A stretch of 64,000 nucleotides of DNA, taken from positions 834,459 to 898,458 of the forward strand of contig QAOA01005126.1 of assembly GCA_003255065.1 (NCBI GenBank). The letters are read 5' to 3'. The notes beneath the pieces were generated by a model that saw only the letters and a program-made list of their open reading frames with translations, was not told the origin of the DNA and did no database searches. Origin of the DNA: Cercis canadensis (lineage: Eukaryota; Streptophyta; Magnoliopsida; Fabales; Fabaceae). The translations under genes and the position numbers were made by a program. Within the stretch, counting starts at the first letter, position 1, and each line of letters opens with the position of its first letter. Shown here in pieces: positions 1 to 11,395 of this stretch.

Positions 1-93
1 AGAGAAGGGGGGGGGGGGGATAGGAGTTTTCAAATTTTAAAATTATATNAGGGGGGGGGGGTGATAGGAGTTTTCAAATTTTAAAATTATATC
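1..93. repeat. G-run plus tandem duplicate around an N
   Basis: A poly-G run followed by GATAGGAGTTTTCAAATTTT and an AT tail occurs twice in direct succession (about 7-48 and 51-90), separated by the only ambiguous base of the window (N at 49). The second copy continues into unique sequence. A single N between two near-identical copies next to a homopolymer fits a sequencing or gap-closing artefact as well as a true tandem repeat. Confidence 0.7.
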
Positions 94-1564
94 AGTTCTA
101 AAATGCATATCAGTTCAATATTTAGTTCTCTTCAAGAACTAGTTCTCTAACCTTAAGAACTAGTTCTCTAATAAAACAGAATTCAACAGAAAATTAGAAC
201 TAGCTAAATCAAATGAGAGCAGAATAAGAACAACTAAGAATATCATACCCAAGCAGCAAAAGCACATATAAATCTTAGAAATGCAAATAACTCAGAATTA
301 AAGAGATGAAGGGAGAAGAAAAATTAGCAAGAGATTTTTATAGTGGTTCGACTAACATTGCCTACATCCACTTCTCCCAATTACTTGGGGTTCCACTAAA
401 ATCTGAGTTTAGTTGTCTAAGCTTTACATCCATGGTTTTTCTTCAAGCTAACCAAGAACTCAAAATCAAGTTAAGTTGTCCAAGCTTCTCCAAGCTTACA
501 TCCATGGTTTTTCATCAAGCTCACCAAGAACTCATCCCTTCCAACAAAGACGAATGAAGACTCTCACCCAAATTTCTCCCTAGAAATCTGAATACAAATC
601 CATTTTATCAAAGATAAAGCCCCGTTAAAATAAATCTCTCAATAGAGAATAATATTAAAGCTCTCGTACATGATGAAGAAGAAGAGAGAAAACATAAAGA
701 ACAAGCACTCAGAAAATTAACATTCTCTTTTTCTCTATTTCTCTTTCTTTCTTTCTTGCTTTTTCTTCTTTTCTAAATTCTGAACTCTTGAGTCCCACTC
801 TTAAGATGTAAAATGCCTTCACGTGAAGATAACTGGTTACTGCCTATGCTAAGGACAACTGTCACACCAAGCACCAAGCAAAAACCCACTCACATATCCC
901 TTTGTCTTTTAGTGAAAAATATCTTTTACTTTTTCCCTTAAAATGTGGATTTTGCAACAGCACTCTTAAGAGGAAATTTCCTCTTCTTGCTGAGGTAATT
1001 TCCTTATATGACTAGAGAAATCTCGAATCTTCTAGAGTCTTCAAAAATCCTTGTCCACGTCAGCAATTTGAACAAACAAATTCTGGAAGAGTGAGTCCTC
1101 TATTCCAAGAACTAGTTCTTAGATAGGAGCAGAAATAGTTTCCAAGACTTTTTGCTAACTTGTTCTAAATAAACACTTAGACATAAAATAACATTATAAT
1201 AATTTGTTATCATCAAAACAGGATTAGAGAATTGTGAGGCTAACAATTTTCACTTTCGAGTTCATCACAGTGTAGCTTTTAAATCTTTATTATTCAAGAG
1301 AAACCATGACCCAAGTATGGAAATAACGAGGGAAAATGACCATAGAAAGGCTTGGATGAGTGTATCCTTGATAAGAATAAGAAGCAGAGGATAATCCTTA
1401 TGGGTATAAGAAGGAAAGCTAACTTCTAACAAACATATCAACTTGAGAAATGAGATCCATAACTTCTAGGGAGGCATACTCACAAAAGCACATGCACCTC
1501 TATCCCATCGAACATGAAGACCATGGAAAATGGCAAGGGGGCAAGGAGCTCAGCTTTCAAGTTT
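94..1564. other. non-genic stretch with small duplicated ORF
   Basis: No recognised gene is seen. A short open frame at 306-557 (83 codons, plus) contains an internal direct duplication: a block with ACATCCATGGTTTTTC followed by AAGCT.ACCAAGAACTCA at about 426-465 recurs at 489-533. The frame has no recognisable domain and is probably not a gene. The self-complementary motif AGAACTAGTTCT recurs at about 133-170 and near 1109. The rest is AT-rich with pyrimidine runs (720-770). Confidence 0.5.
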
Positions 1565-1569
1565 GTGCT

Positions 1570-3058
1570 TGATATGTGCTTATTAGACCTTTAAGTTCCA
1601 TGTTTTATCAATGGATCCCTACTTGGATTTGAGCAAATTCGCATTAAACATGAGACTTAACTCATCTATTTGTGTTTTCAAGTGTTTCTTGGGTTGATCG
1701 AGTAAAAGGAAGAGTTTTAAGGATTCATGGAGCAAAAGAGCAGAGAAATTAAAAGAATTCAAAGTCCAGACAGGGGACACGGCCTTGGCATGGCCGTGTC
1801 CATGCCCGTGTCTAGCATCCAGAGAGCTTTCCTCCAGTTTCTTGAGGAACACGGCCAGGGTCAGTGAAGAACACACCCGTGTTGATGCCGTATCCTCAAT
1901 CCAGAAACAACCCAGAGAGGAACACGCCCCCTGTTGTAGAGACACGGCCATGTTGAGTTGAACACGGCTTGAAGAAATAGGTAACACGGCCGTGTCCGAG
2001 ATCCAGAGAGGTATTTCAAATGACATGCCCAGCCATCTTAAGTGAACACGGCCGTATCTAGGCCGTGTTCGGGCATCTGGAAGGTAAAACCCTAGATTTA
2101 GAGTTGTATATATGTGCATCTAAGAGGAAGAGAAGGGGAGCTCCGTCTTTTTGGATATTCAGAGGCACGATTCAGAGCCAGAGGCAGGAGTCCAACCCTA
2201 GAGGCTAGAGAAGAGCAAGATGGAAGATCAACCCATTGCAAGAACTTCATGAGAATGAGTTTTTACTTGATTCCATCTTGTCTTCTCTATATTGTTTTGA
2301 TTAGATTTTATCATAAACTAACTTGTAAAGATTTAGATAGGATGAACCCTAGAAATGCATTTGTATTCTGATTCTTTTGATTCAATGGGAATACATCTTT
2401 CATTCTTGGAATCGTCTATGATTATTATTTGTGTTGAGTTGATGATGCTAGCCATTGATTTAACACCAGATTCCATTTTATAGATTGAGAAATTGTAATT
2501 TGGATAAGATCACTTGTAGACATTGGGATTTGCTTGGGATCACTAGAGATAGGATTCACATAAGTCCTCTGATTTGAGTCAATGTACTAAGGGAATCCAT
2601 AAAACAAAACTAATGCTTTCTTAGGGGTTTTGATTAGGAAGAGATTTTAGTCAATCAACCTAGGAATAGATGTTTTATTACTTGAGAAAGATTAAGACAT
2701 AATTTAGGGATTCCCATCAGTCTAAGTAAAGAAGTGGTGCCCACTAAGTTAAAGATGAAAATGCAATGTTTGCCCTAGGGAGTTTTTCATTTAGACCTAT
2801 CCTTCGATTGATAAATCTATCAAATTATTTGTTATTACTTTATTATCTTGTTTATATTAGCTTAGATTAATTAGTTCCTTTATCAAACCAAAATTCTGAG
2901 ATTAGATAATAGAAAAAAGATTATTACTAATAGCTATAATTCTTCGTGGGATCGACATCTGTGCTCAATTAAGCTATTCTACAAAACGATAGGTATACTT
3001 ACCTAGAATGTTTGTAGCATTGTTTCAATTGAATACAAGTTCACAAAATTAAACATTA
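1570..3058 (+). mobile_element. solo LTR of the Athila-like family
   Basis: This 1489-bp segment is colinear with the LTRs at 18073-19444, 25596-27053 (both reversed) and 48075-49548. It starts TGATATGTGCTTATTAG and ends AACATTA, and is flanked by the perfect 5-bp direct repeat GTGCT (1565-1569 and 3059-3063). No primer-binding site or internal sequence follows, so this is a solo LTR left by LTR-LTR recombination. It carries the CACGGCC/GGCCGTG array at about 1780-2075, one exact ACACGGCCGTGT at 1984, and a TATATAT box at about 2107-2113. Short open frames inside it are shadows. Confidence 0.9.
1780..2075 (+). promoter_or_regulatory. U3 CACGGCC/GGCCGTG array of solo LTR
   Basis: Half-sites ACACGGCC, ACACGCCC and their complements recur about ten times in ~300 bp, immediately before the TATATAT motif at 2107-2113. 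The position upstream of a TATA box suggests the enhancer part of U3. A regulatory role is inference. Confidence 0.45.
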
Positions 3059-3063
3059 GTGCT

Positions 3064-4072
3064 TATGCCAATAAAGCATACAAATCCGGCCTCCTACTGC
3101 CCTAGGCTATTCTGAATTACATCGCCAAAGCTAACTCTCACCAGATTATGACTCCGCATTTATGCAGGGCGTAAAATATCAAGACTAATTTTGATCATGT
3201 TATATTGCACTAGCCTCTTGCCATGGGTAAGGCATAGTTTCCAAGTTCGCTATACTTATGCGGGTTCGCATTTCAGGTTTAATGTTCTAGTTTGTGATAC
3301 GAGTTCAAAATTTGTGGTTCATATATATAAAAAATGTATGTATAACTTATGTAGCTTGTTTCCGTTCCTGTTTGCATTCCCATACCATGTACCAACGTGA
3401 CCCACGAACCTGGTAATGGCATATTTTTTTTTAAAGGAAAAAAGATTTTAAGAAAAAATCTCTCTAGATAGTGGGAAGTTGGGTGTAAACAGTTTCTTTT
3501 TTCTTTGCTTTTTGTTTTTAAATAATGCAATTTTCTTGAGATGTACTTGATTAAGACGTGGATAGGTGTTTTTCTTTTTTTATTTTTGGTTTTTAAATGA
3601 TACAATTTTCTTAATTAACTTGCTTCCTTAAAGAGTAGGTCTTTCTTTTTAACAACCAAATTTACAAATTTATTTCCCCTTAAAAAGAATTTACAAAATT
3701 ACTTTCATTTTTATTTATAAATAAATCTACAAAAATATTTCTTTCAAAAAGAAAAGTTGGATAACAAAGAGGGATATTGCCTTATATTATACCAAGAATC
3801 TACGCAACAAATATGCAGTCATTTTGTTACCAAAAACAAAATAGGCAGTCATGTGAATTTATCACAAAAATTTAATTCTGTTCATTGCCAATGAAAGAGT
3901 GCTTTCATAGTGAAAGAAGTAAGGAATAAGTTAACACTAGTTGTTCTGAATGTGTAATCTTGAAGTGGATTACTTATTTTACTAGTTATTCTGGTGAGGA
4001 GATTTCTTCTGCTATGTTTTACGTACAAAAAAACAGAGCATAATCTACTTTTGGCTTTGTTCTTTTCTTCAG
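3064..4072. other. intergenic DNA, nothing recognised
   Basis: AT-rich sequence with T-runs. Short open frames at 3191-3400 (plus) and 3279-3605 (minus) lack recognisable domains and overlap each other, so they are not called as genes. Confidence 0.4.
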
Positions 4073-4228
4073 TTCGATTTTGGTGTTAACAAGAAGGAGT
4101 TCTTGTCCCGTAGTCAGGTGCTGAAGCATGGGGGAATTAAGCGTTTAGTCATTGAAGCTAAGATGTATGATATTTATTCAGAGGATTCATCTTGCAATAT
4201 CATTTTGGTTGCTATCTACCTCACGTGA
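4073..4228 (+). other. exon-like open stretch, unidentified
   Basis: A 51-codon stretch stays open to TGA at 4226-4228. It is preceded by a pyrimidine-rich run ending CTTCAG, which looks like a plant 3' splice site (AG at 4071-4072). The conceptual peptide begins FDFGVNKKEFLSR and includes KHGGIKRLVIEAK. Its composition is protein-like and less AT-rich than the flanks. I do not recognise the family. It may be the remnant exon of a lost gene, or chance. No start codon or neighbouring exon was found. Confidence 0.25.
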
Positions 4229-4803
4229 GCTATGTGATGTGCGGGATAATGCACAAAAATTATAGTGAATTTAACATTACTCAACTAAAAGTAAGACACA
4301 TTTAAATTTAAGTTTAAAAAGCTTCATAAATATATTATTTCTCGAACCATGAACTACCAAACTGTATATGGTAAAGTTAAGCTAGCAAGTTTCATGCTTG
4401 TACCTGAATTTTTTTTTTTTAAAAAAAAAGGCTAAAATGTGTTTCAAATTCGACTCAATTTTTAATTAAGTTCTCGTAATATGTTTTCCAAGTCTTCTAA
4501 CTTTTAATTTGATTTAATTGAGTTTGTATCATCAATCTTAGTTATAACACTATGAGTTTAATGATGAAATAACTAATGTCTTAGTTATGTGACAATAGTT
4601 TTATCCGATGAGATATCAACTTAGCAAAAATACCTTAAAACATTACTCAGTGTTATAAACCATAGACCTAATTAGATCAATTTCAAAGTTAAAGTACCTA
4701 GTCATGAAAAAACTATAGATAACTCGTTACGAGAACACTTTTTTTTTTAATAATAATAAAAAACCTCGAACTATGAACTTCTCTTCCGCAGGGATTCCAC
4801 ATT
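4229..4803. other. intergenic DNA downstream of the LRR gene
   Basis: AT-rich sequence that should include the 3' UTR of the minus-strand LRR gene next to 4804. No other element was recognised. Confidence 0.4.
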
Positions 4804-6261
4804 CTATGCTTTGCAGGGTTGCAAGGGCGAACCACAAAGACAATCGTTTCCGATAAACGCACTCGCTGGAAACTTATTGGTTGGAATCTGACCACAAAGA
4901 TGATTATAGCTCACATTCAATTTCTCAAGCCCAGCAATGGCCTTGGGAATTTTTCCAAACACTGAATTTTTTGACAAATCCAAGTACTTCAATGTCTCAA
5001 CAATTCTCAAACTCTCCAAATTAAACCGCAATTTGTTTCCCGACACCCAAAATCCCACCAAATAATCTGTCTTGTTCAACAACCATATCGGCCTCCCCGA
5101 GATTTCGTTACCAGAAAGATCAATGTAATCATAGAAATATGTCTCTGATGGCTTCCAATCATCAAGCTTCATCTTAATCCCACATTTTGCGAGCTTGAGA
5201 GAGTATATAATCGGAGACGAAGTGACCCATTTGGGAATCTCCTTCAAATGGAATCTATTATTCGACAAATCAAGTGACTCAATCCCTTTCACGTTCATTT
5301 CAGGAAATGGGTCGACGAGAAAATTGTTGGAGAGGTCGAGATTGAAGATCTTGGTGAGGTTTCTGAAACTTTTCGGCACGGTTCCCGAGAACCAGTTTGT
5401 AGAGAGATCCAGAGTGTCGAGTGCTTTAAAATTCCCGAGAAAATCTGGGATTTTTCCCGTTAGAGAATTGTGGCCGAGCTCAAGGTATATCAGTTTCGGT
5501 GCCAGTGTGGAAATCGAGGTTGGGATTTTCCCGGAAAATTTGTTCCGAGAAAGCTCTAGAATCCGAAGATTACTAAACGAGGCGAAGAAATCTGGTATGT
5601 TACCTGTGAGTTGGTTCTCCTCTAGACTCAACATGGACAGGTTCTTCAACCTACGAATTCCGTCAGGTACCGGTCGAGTGAGAAGGTTCCCACCGAGTTT
5701 TAACTGAGTTAACTGAGTCAACTCAGAAATCGAACTCGGTATTGGTCCGGAAAATCGGTTCCCAGCCAAACTGAGTGCTTGCAATCGGGTCAGATTGCCA
5801 ATGGTTTCGGGTATTTGACCCCAGATCCGATTGTTTTCAATGTACACGAATAGGAGGTTGGGGAGATTGGAAAGAAAACCCGGGAACTTGCCCGAAACGT
5901 TTAGGAGATTTTGGAGGTAAAGTCCATCGAGGAACCGAAGTTTCGAGAGCGACGGTGCGATGGTACCGGATAAGTAACTGTTGGGTTTGTTGGGGTCACC
6001 GGCAAGAGATAAACTCGTGACCCGGTTATTGTTGCAGGTCACACCCGACCAAGTGCAACAATCTGTACCCGGTTTCCATGACCCGATCATGCCGGACGGG
6101 TCGGATGTGATCCCGGATTTGAAACCCAATAGACCCGATTCATCATCCACGTGGCAAGTGGCAGCTGAGACTTCGAGGCAGTAGATAGTGGAAAGGAAGA
6201 CGAATATTGCTGATGGGTAGAGGTTCATTTTCTGTTTGGTTAATGAGAAATTGGAAGGCAA
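4804..6261 (-). CDS. secreted leucine-rich-repeat protein
   Basis: This intact, intronless 485-codon frame encodes an extracellular LRR protein without kinase or transmembrane segment. The first Met is at 6261. The Met at codon 12 (near 6228) is the likelier start, because it opens a classic signal peptide (MNLYPSAIFVFL...) cleaved after about residue 34. Then come the N-terminal cap (DCCTWSGVTC, residues 67-76), about ten plant-type LRRs with LxxLxLxxNxLxGxIP spacing, and a C-terminal cysteine cap (NDCLCGSPLQPC). The whole length aligns, from memory, with the Arabidopsis At1g33590-At1g33670 group, related to DRT100 and polygalacturonase-inhibitor-type LRR proteins. The product is expected in the apoplast or cell wall; the ligand is unknown. 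A TATA box lies about 84 bp upstream of the longer start. The gene has higher GC and no stops, in contrast to the surrounding repeats. Confidence 0.92.
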   Translation of the reverse strand: MPSNFSLTKQKMNLYPSAIFVFLSTIYCLEVSAATCHVDDESGLLGFKSGITSDPSGMIGSWKPGTDCCTWSGVTCNNNRVTSLSLAGDPNKPNSYLSGTIAPSLSKLRFLDGLYLQNLLNVSGKFPGFLSNLPNLLFVYIENNRIWGQIPETIGNLTRLQALSLAGNRFSGPIPSSISELTQLTQLKLGGNLLTRPVPDGIRRLKNLSMLSLEENQLTGNIPDFFASFSNLRILELSRNKFSGKIPTSISTLAPKLIYLELGHNSLTGKIPDFLGNFKALDTLDLSTNWFSGTVPKSFRNLTKIFNLDLSNNFLVDPFPEMNVKGIESLDLSNNRFHLKEIPKWVTSSPIIYSLKLAKCGIKMKLDDWKPSETYFYDYIDLSGNEISGRPIWLLNKTDYLVGFWVSGNKLRFNLESLRIVETLKYLDLSKNSVFGKIPKAIAGLEKLNVSYNHLCGQIPTNKFPASAFIGNDCLCGSPLQPCKA

Positions 6262-6344
6262 AGGAGATATCTTTTGAGACCTAGAAGGGAAATAAGAATG
6301 GTATGGGTGCTTTGCTTTGGGATGGAGATGGGAGTTTGGACTTG

Positions 6345-6351
6345 ATTTATA
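6345..6351 (-). promoter_or_regulatory. TATA box of the LRR gene
   Basis: TATAAAT on the minus strand lies 84 bp upstream of the first ATG and ~117 bp upstream of the preferred ATG. It is followed by a C/A-rich leader typical of plant 5' UTRs. No other TATA-like motif lies closer. Confidence 0.6.
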
Positions 6352-6924
6352 GGATAAGGAACTTTGACTACTAATAAATGCTACTTGGGCCCCATGTGAA
6401 GGGTTGGTTCGTGGGCTAGCTTGAAGCAGCCACCATTATTTTACACTAAAAGCTGCAGCTACCGCAATTGAATGAAAAATTTGAGTTGAGTTGAATTGAA
6501 TTTTTTTTTTAACAAGAGTTGAGGGATAAATGACTAGAATAATGAAATTTATACAATAAAATATTTAAATATTGATGTTTTGAAACTTATTATTTGAATA
6601 ACATTATTTTTAATTTTTTAATATAAAGTCTAACATAATGTTAAGTTACGCCATTAACATATGTGCGCAACATGTACAATCGACGTGACATAAGAAAATA
6701 ATGACGCGGTGGAATGGTGTTGTTAGTTAAAAATACAAATGCATTAGACTACATTTTAGTTTATATTAAAAAATAAAAATCATTGGCATTTCAATAAATT
6801 GTTTCAAATAATAAGTAACTTAGTATTTTGTTGTCCGAAAATTAATATTATAATCATTTAACCAAAATTAAGAGTTAAATGCATTCAGATATTATTTATC
6901 GATGTAGTATAAAATAGTAATATG
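6352..6924. other. AT-rich intergenic DNA
   Basis: Very AT-rich sequence with no coding capacity; the proximal part should hold upstream promoter sequence of the LRR gene. Confidence 0.4.
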
Positions 6925-7245
6925 ACAGGATCAAAGACTTCAATATTGTATTTTTTTCATCTTAATTCTATTAATACAGTAATTTTCAAACTATTTTCTT
7001 CATTACGGCACTTTTGATTTCTTTAATATTTTTTTGAAAGTAAGAGAGTGTCACCATTTTGTTTTTTCGCACCAAGTGAGTGTCGAAAAAAGTTATTTGC
7101 GGCACTCAAAAGGCCAACTTGCGATACTCAAGCTTTCAAATTGTGGCACTCAACAACTTCCGCTAAAAGGCCAAATTGCAGCACAGTCCCAGTTCCGCAT
7201 TTTGCCAAATTTTGACACATAAGCCCAATTCTGCATTTTCCTTTA
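6925..7245 (+). repeat. inverted repeat arm A (GCGGCACTCAA type)
   Basis: About 320 bp matching, in reverse orientation, 32215-32535. Shared landmarks are GGATCAAAG.CTTCAATATT at the outer end, TTTTGATTTCTTTAATATTT, several TTGCGGCACTCAA-like modules, and CCCAGTTCCGCATTTTGCCAA at the inner end. The two arms enclose the nested retrotransposon block. They could be TIRs of one DNA element or two opposed copies of one small repeat. No target duplication was identified. Confidence 0.75.
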
Positions 7246-7630
7246 GTTTCTTTATTACCTATGCTTAAAGTTGAAGGCAAGTTTACAAATGGGCAGCATC
7301 CAATGTGATCTGAAGGTTATGAATTGTTTCTCTTGGATCTATCAAGTTTTGTTATATACTTACAAAGAGTGTAAATGAGTACAAAGATAAAAACTAAAAT
7401 GCAATTGGGAATATCTATTTACTACTTTTCTTCTTCAAAAATATTGTTATTATGGATTAATGCCTAATTAGATGTCTCTCAAGTTGAAATTAGAGTAAAA
7501 ATGACACTAGAAAAGAATATAAAAAATGTTTATATTTAATTGTTAAAAAAAAAAAAAACAAAGAAGCTACATGGCCAGCACCAGCTACATCGCCAAACTA
7601 GCCCTATCCTAAGCTAGCATCCATAAACAA

Positions 7631-8188
7631 TTGGATGAGATTGTTTATAAGCTTCACACTCTCGAAACAAAATATGCTTCTTCATCCTCACCCCCGGCAC
7701 AAAATTCTGGTTCGACAAACCCTCAAGCCACTGATCGTTCCACTAGTTTTCCCAGATCTTCTTTCAAGCTTGATGTACCCTGTTTTAATGGTTATGATCC
7801 CTTAGGTTGGACCTTCAAAATTAACCAATTCTTTCAATATCATAGTACTCCAGATGACCAACACCTCACTATAGCATCCTTTTCCATGGATGGCCCTGGT
7901 CTTGGGTTGTTCCATTGGACGCACGCCAATGGCCAATTGCATTCATGGTCGAGTTTTCTTCAAGCTTTAACGGTTCGCTTTGCCCTATCTCAGTATGAGG
8001 ACCCCACTGGTACCTTATTCAAACTCACCCAAAATTCTACTGTGGCCGAATATCAAACTACCTTTGAATCTCTAGCCAATCGAATTGTTGGGTTGCAATT
8101 TCCCTTTCTTCTTAGTTGTTTCATATCCGGACTCAAACCAGAAATTAAACGTGAGGTCCAAGCCTTGCAACCTTACTCTCTTTCTTAA
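7631..8188 (+). pseudogene. chromovirus gag (capsid-like) fragment
   Basis: The 185-codon frame carries a retrotransposon gag signature: FPRSSFKLDVPCFNGYDP, then a W-rich segment ending in IVGLQFPFLLSCFISGLKPEIK, as in Gypsy gag proteins. A stop at 8186-8188 separates it from the continuing zinc-knuckle region. It would form the structural particle if intact. It is the first ORF of the outer element and lies directly upstream of the protease part. Confidence 0.85.
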
Positions 8189-8786
8189 GCTATGGGTCTT
8201 TCTAAGCTTCAGGAGGACAAGCTCCTTGATTTCCCTGTGCATTTCAAGCCTAAATCCATTTTTCCTCCAAACTCTACTTTTTTTTTCTCCCTTTCCCAAA
8301 CAACCACAATCGCCACATATTTCCCCACCCTTGCTGCCAACCCTGTCACCTAAACTTCTAATTAAACGCCTCACTCTGGCGAAAATGCAAGCTCAATGTG
8401 AGAAAGGCCTTTGCTTCAATTGTGATGAGAAGTTCCACGCAGGGCACCGCTGGAAGTCAAAGTTTCTTCTTCTCATGGCTAAGGATGAAGACTCTGTTCC
8501 AGACATAGCGTTGGTCCCTCCTTTGGCTGGGTCAGATTCAACAATTGTAGTGGACCCGGATCCTGATGAAGCCCAAATCTTGCATGCCTTAATGGGCCGT
8601 TTTGTTCCAGAAACCCTTCAAGTTGTTGGGAAGGTGGGCCAATATGAACTCCATGTTTTAATAGATAATGGCAACACCCATAATTTTATCCAGAATCATC
8701 TAGCAAAATTTTTGGGCCTACCCATATCTCAAGCTCGTAACTTCAGTGTTTTGGTGGGCAATGGGGAAGAGCTCTCCTGTGTGTAA
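8189..8786 (+). pseudogene. chromovirus zinc knuckle and retropepsin-like part
   Basis: Reading resumes in another frame with a zinc-knuckle remnant (CFNCDEKFHAGHRW, last Cys lost). A retropepsin-like segment follows, with VLIDNGNTHNFIQ where family members have D-[ST]-G, so the catalytic triad reads DNG. A stop at 8784-8786 breaks it from the RT part. Frameshifts and the altered active site make it non-functional. Confidence 0.8.
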
Positions 8787-8948
8787 GAATGTTCCTCTGA
8801 CTTTACAAAATCATTCTTGCAAGGTGGACCTTTTCCTTTTACCCATTAGTGGAGCAAACATCGTTTTGGGGTCTAATGGCTTAAGAGTCTTGGCCCAATT
8901 CTCACTGATTATGACACTCTGACCATGGAGTTTATTTAGGATGGGCAA

Positions 8949-9743
8949 TTGGTGCAACTGGTGGGTCAACCTAAAATCCCAATTTTTGAGATTACTGGCC
9001 CTCAAATAAAATGCTTAGCAGCATTGGAATCCATTGCTGAATTTTACCATCTTCAAGTCTCTACTACAGAGGATTCTCCTTCCTTCATTGAGGTGCTTGC
9101 TGAACCCTTCTCTTCCAAATTAAATTCTCTTCTTCAGCGTTTTCCCAAGCTTTTTGAAGAACCAAAATCTTTGCCTCCACCTGGTGCCACCGATCATCAA
9201 ATTCATTTGGACACTAGGGTTTCTCTGGTAAATGTTTGGCCATACATATACCCTCACTTCCAAAAAAATGAGATACAGACCATGATTAAGGAAATGCTTT
9301 AGTCGGGTATCATTCAGAACAGCACTAGCGCTCTCTCTTCTCCAGTACTGTTGGTGAAAAAGAAAGAAGGGTCATGACATTTTTGTGTGGATTACAGAGC
9401 TTTGAATGCTATTACTGTCAAAAATCACTTTCTTTTTCCAATAATTGATGAATTATTGGATGAACTTGTTGGAGCTCAATGATTCACGAAATTGGACTTG
9501 CGGGTAGGCTACCATCAAATTCGCATGGCTGAGCAAGATGTTCACAAAATGGCTTTCAGGGCTCATGAGGGACATTACGAGTTCTTGGTAATGCCGTTTA
9601 GGTTATGCAATGCCCCTGCCACATTTCAAGCAACAATGAATTCACTCTTTAGCCTACACCTGCGTAAGTTTATCATTGTTTTTTTAATTTTATTTTTTTA
9701 TTTTTACAATATTCTGATTTATAGCAACTCATTGAATGAGCAT
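8949..9743 (+). pseudogene. chromovirus reverse transcriptase, N-terminal half
   Basis: Motifs in order: the linker [65 protein letters not shown], and a degraded YNILIYS in place of the YxDDILIYS active site, preceded by a T-rich insertion. In-frame stops occur at about 9301, 9376 and 9480. It breaks off at 9743, where the Tat element begins, and the next codons of the family follow from 28924. Confidence 0.88.
9739..9743. repeat. target-site duplication AGCAT, left
   Basis: AGCAT immediately precedes the Tat LTR and is repeated at 28919-28923, immediately after the other LTR. Confidence 0.9.
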
Positions 9744-9984
9744 TGATGAGGACTGGCCCAAAGCCAGTCGACAACATGCTGCATCTTCAGCACGACAAGG
9801 CACCACCAAGTCAGCTCCACAACTACTATAAATACACGGAGAATGTAGTCTAAAAGGTAACTTGTCAAAATTATACTTGAACTGGATTATCTATCTTATC
9901 ACATACCTATACTAACTTAAGCATTAGAGAGTCATCCTCAGCTTACTGCAGGTACATCCGGCTCAAACATTTCTGGCATCAACA
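9744..9984 (+). repeat. 5' LTR of the Tat element
   Basis: 241 bp, TG...CA ends, with TATAAATACACGGAG promoter-like sequence at about 9828. It matches 28640-28918. Confidence 0.9.
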
Positions 9985-9985
9985 A

Positions 9986-10005
9986 TTGGCGCCGCCCATT
10001 GGGGA
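9986..10005 (+). other. primer-binding site of the Tat element
   Basis: TTGGCGCCGCCCATTGGGGA begins one base after the LTR, in the position and with the TTGGCGCCG start usual for plant Gypsy primer sites. The tRNA is not assigned. Confidence 0.7.
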
Positions 10006-10035
10006 CGATTTAGATCCCATATTTCTTTTTTCATA

Positions 10036-11395
10036 ATGGTAAACACCCAAAACAACGCCTATGTGTCTCTTCCACCAGGTGGGCAGCTACAATGTAGTTC
10101 TACCCCACATGAGAGCAATAACAACCAGGACGATGCTGATCCTCAACAACTACGGGAACATATTCTCCACTTAGAAGCAGCCTTGCAACATGAGTGGCAA
10201 AACCGATGAAGGGTGCCTACCCAATCTACCGAGACAGAAGCAGCTTCAACCCCATCTCTTTTTCATCACCCAACAAACCACGTTTACCAGAGGCCACCCC
10301 AACCTTACCTACATTGGTACCCCTGCCCACCAATTTACCCACATCCCTCTCTCTATACACTTCAAGCCAGTTACACACAATATGATCATTTTAATGACGT
10401 ACCTCGCCCACCCCAACTTGGAGCAAGCTATACCCAAGGCTACCCACCAAATTGCAGTTATCAACCTACTATTCCTTGCGACTTAGGGGATGGATCACAC
10501 CCATTCATGAAGCACATAATGAGCATTCTGATACCTAAGAATTTTCGTCCCCCAACGTAGCTTGAGGCATATGATGGTACCACGGATCCCTAAGAACACT
10601 TGATTCTGTTCTGATCGGCTATGTTGCTCATGGACGCCCCAGACCCGATTATGTGTAGAGCATTTCCTAGCACATTAAAAAAGGCAACACTTTTATGGTT
10701 CTCCTCCCTCAAGCCAGGATTCATAAACAGTTTCCGTGATCTCTCCTCTCAATTCTTGGCCCACTTCTCAACCAACTGCTCCCATCTCAAAACCTTTACA
10801 TCCTTTATAAATCTTAAAGCAAGAAGCCAATGAACCACTCAAAGACTACTTGACCAGATTTTCCAAAGAGTCAATCCAGATAAGAAACTTAAGTGGAGAT
10901 GTTGTTATCCATGTTATAATGGCCGAACTACGAACCAGTGAATTCATTGCCTCTATGGCTAAGAAATCACCTCTTAATCTGGATGACTTATTAACCAGAG
11001 CGGACAAATACATCAGAATCGAAGAGACAAATGTTGCTAAAAAGAGAAATGAAACCCCACAGAAAGATTCTCGAAAAGACCAAGGAGGGCCATATGGAAG
11101 AAAAGAGGAAAGGTGAAGGGGAAGGGAAAATAATAGACCTCCTCAACCCACCCAAGCCTCGACCAAAATTTCAACACCCAAGCTCGACCAATAGCAAGTA
11201 CTGTGCATATCATAGAGAATTTGACCACCTCACCAATGACTATGTTGATCTAAAAGATGAGATTGAACAATTAATAAGGAGAGACAAGCTAGCAAGATTC
11301 ATGGTTGGAGGTCCTAAGAAACAGTATGAAAGAAGGAACCAAGGAAATCAAAATGGGGGAAGGGAAAGGAGGCGATCCCCAATAACGAGAAGATA
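10036..11395 (+). pseudogene. Tat gag polyprotein remnant
   Basis: Starts at ATG 10036 shortly after the primer site. A TGA near 10206 and further stops and frameshifts divide it. Gag landmarks are LIPKNFRPPT, LEAYDGTTDP, a capsid segment (CRAFPSTLKKATLLWFSSLKPG), SIQIRNLSGDVVIHVIMAEL and LTRADKYIRIEE. Near 11200 comes YCAYHREFDHLTNDYVDLK, the usual zinc-finger-like gag C-terminus of this lineage. It would form the virus-like particle if intact. Confidence 0.88.

Noticed and set aside
1780-2075. CRISPR-like look of regularly repeated CACGGCCGTG motifs
   Set aside because: Spacing is irregular, the repeats are short palindromes in an LTR, and the genome is a plant; not a CRISPR array.
5195-6184. 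Plus-strand open frames of 170, 81 and 67 codons
   Set aside because: They lie antisense to the intact LRR gene and share none of its repeat logic; they are shadows.
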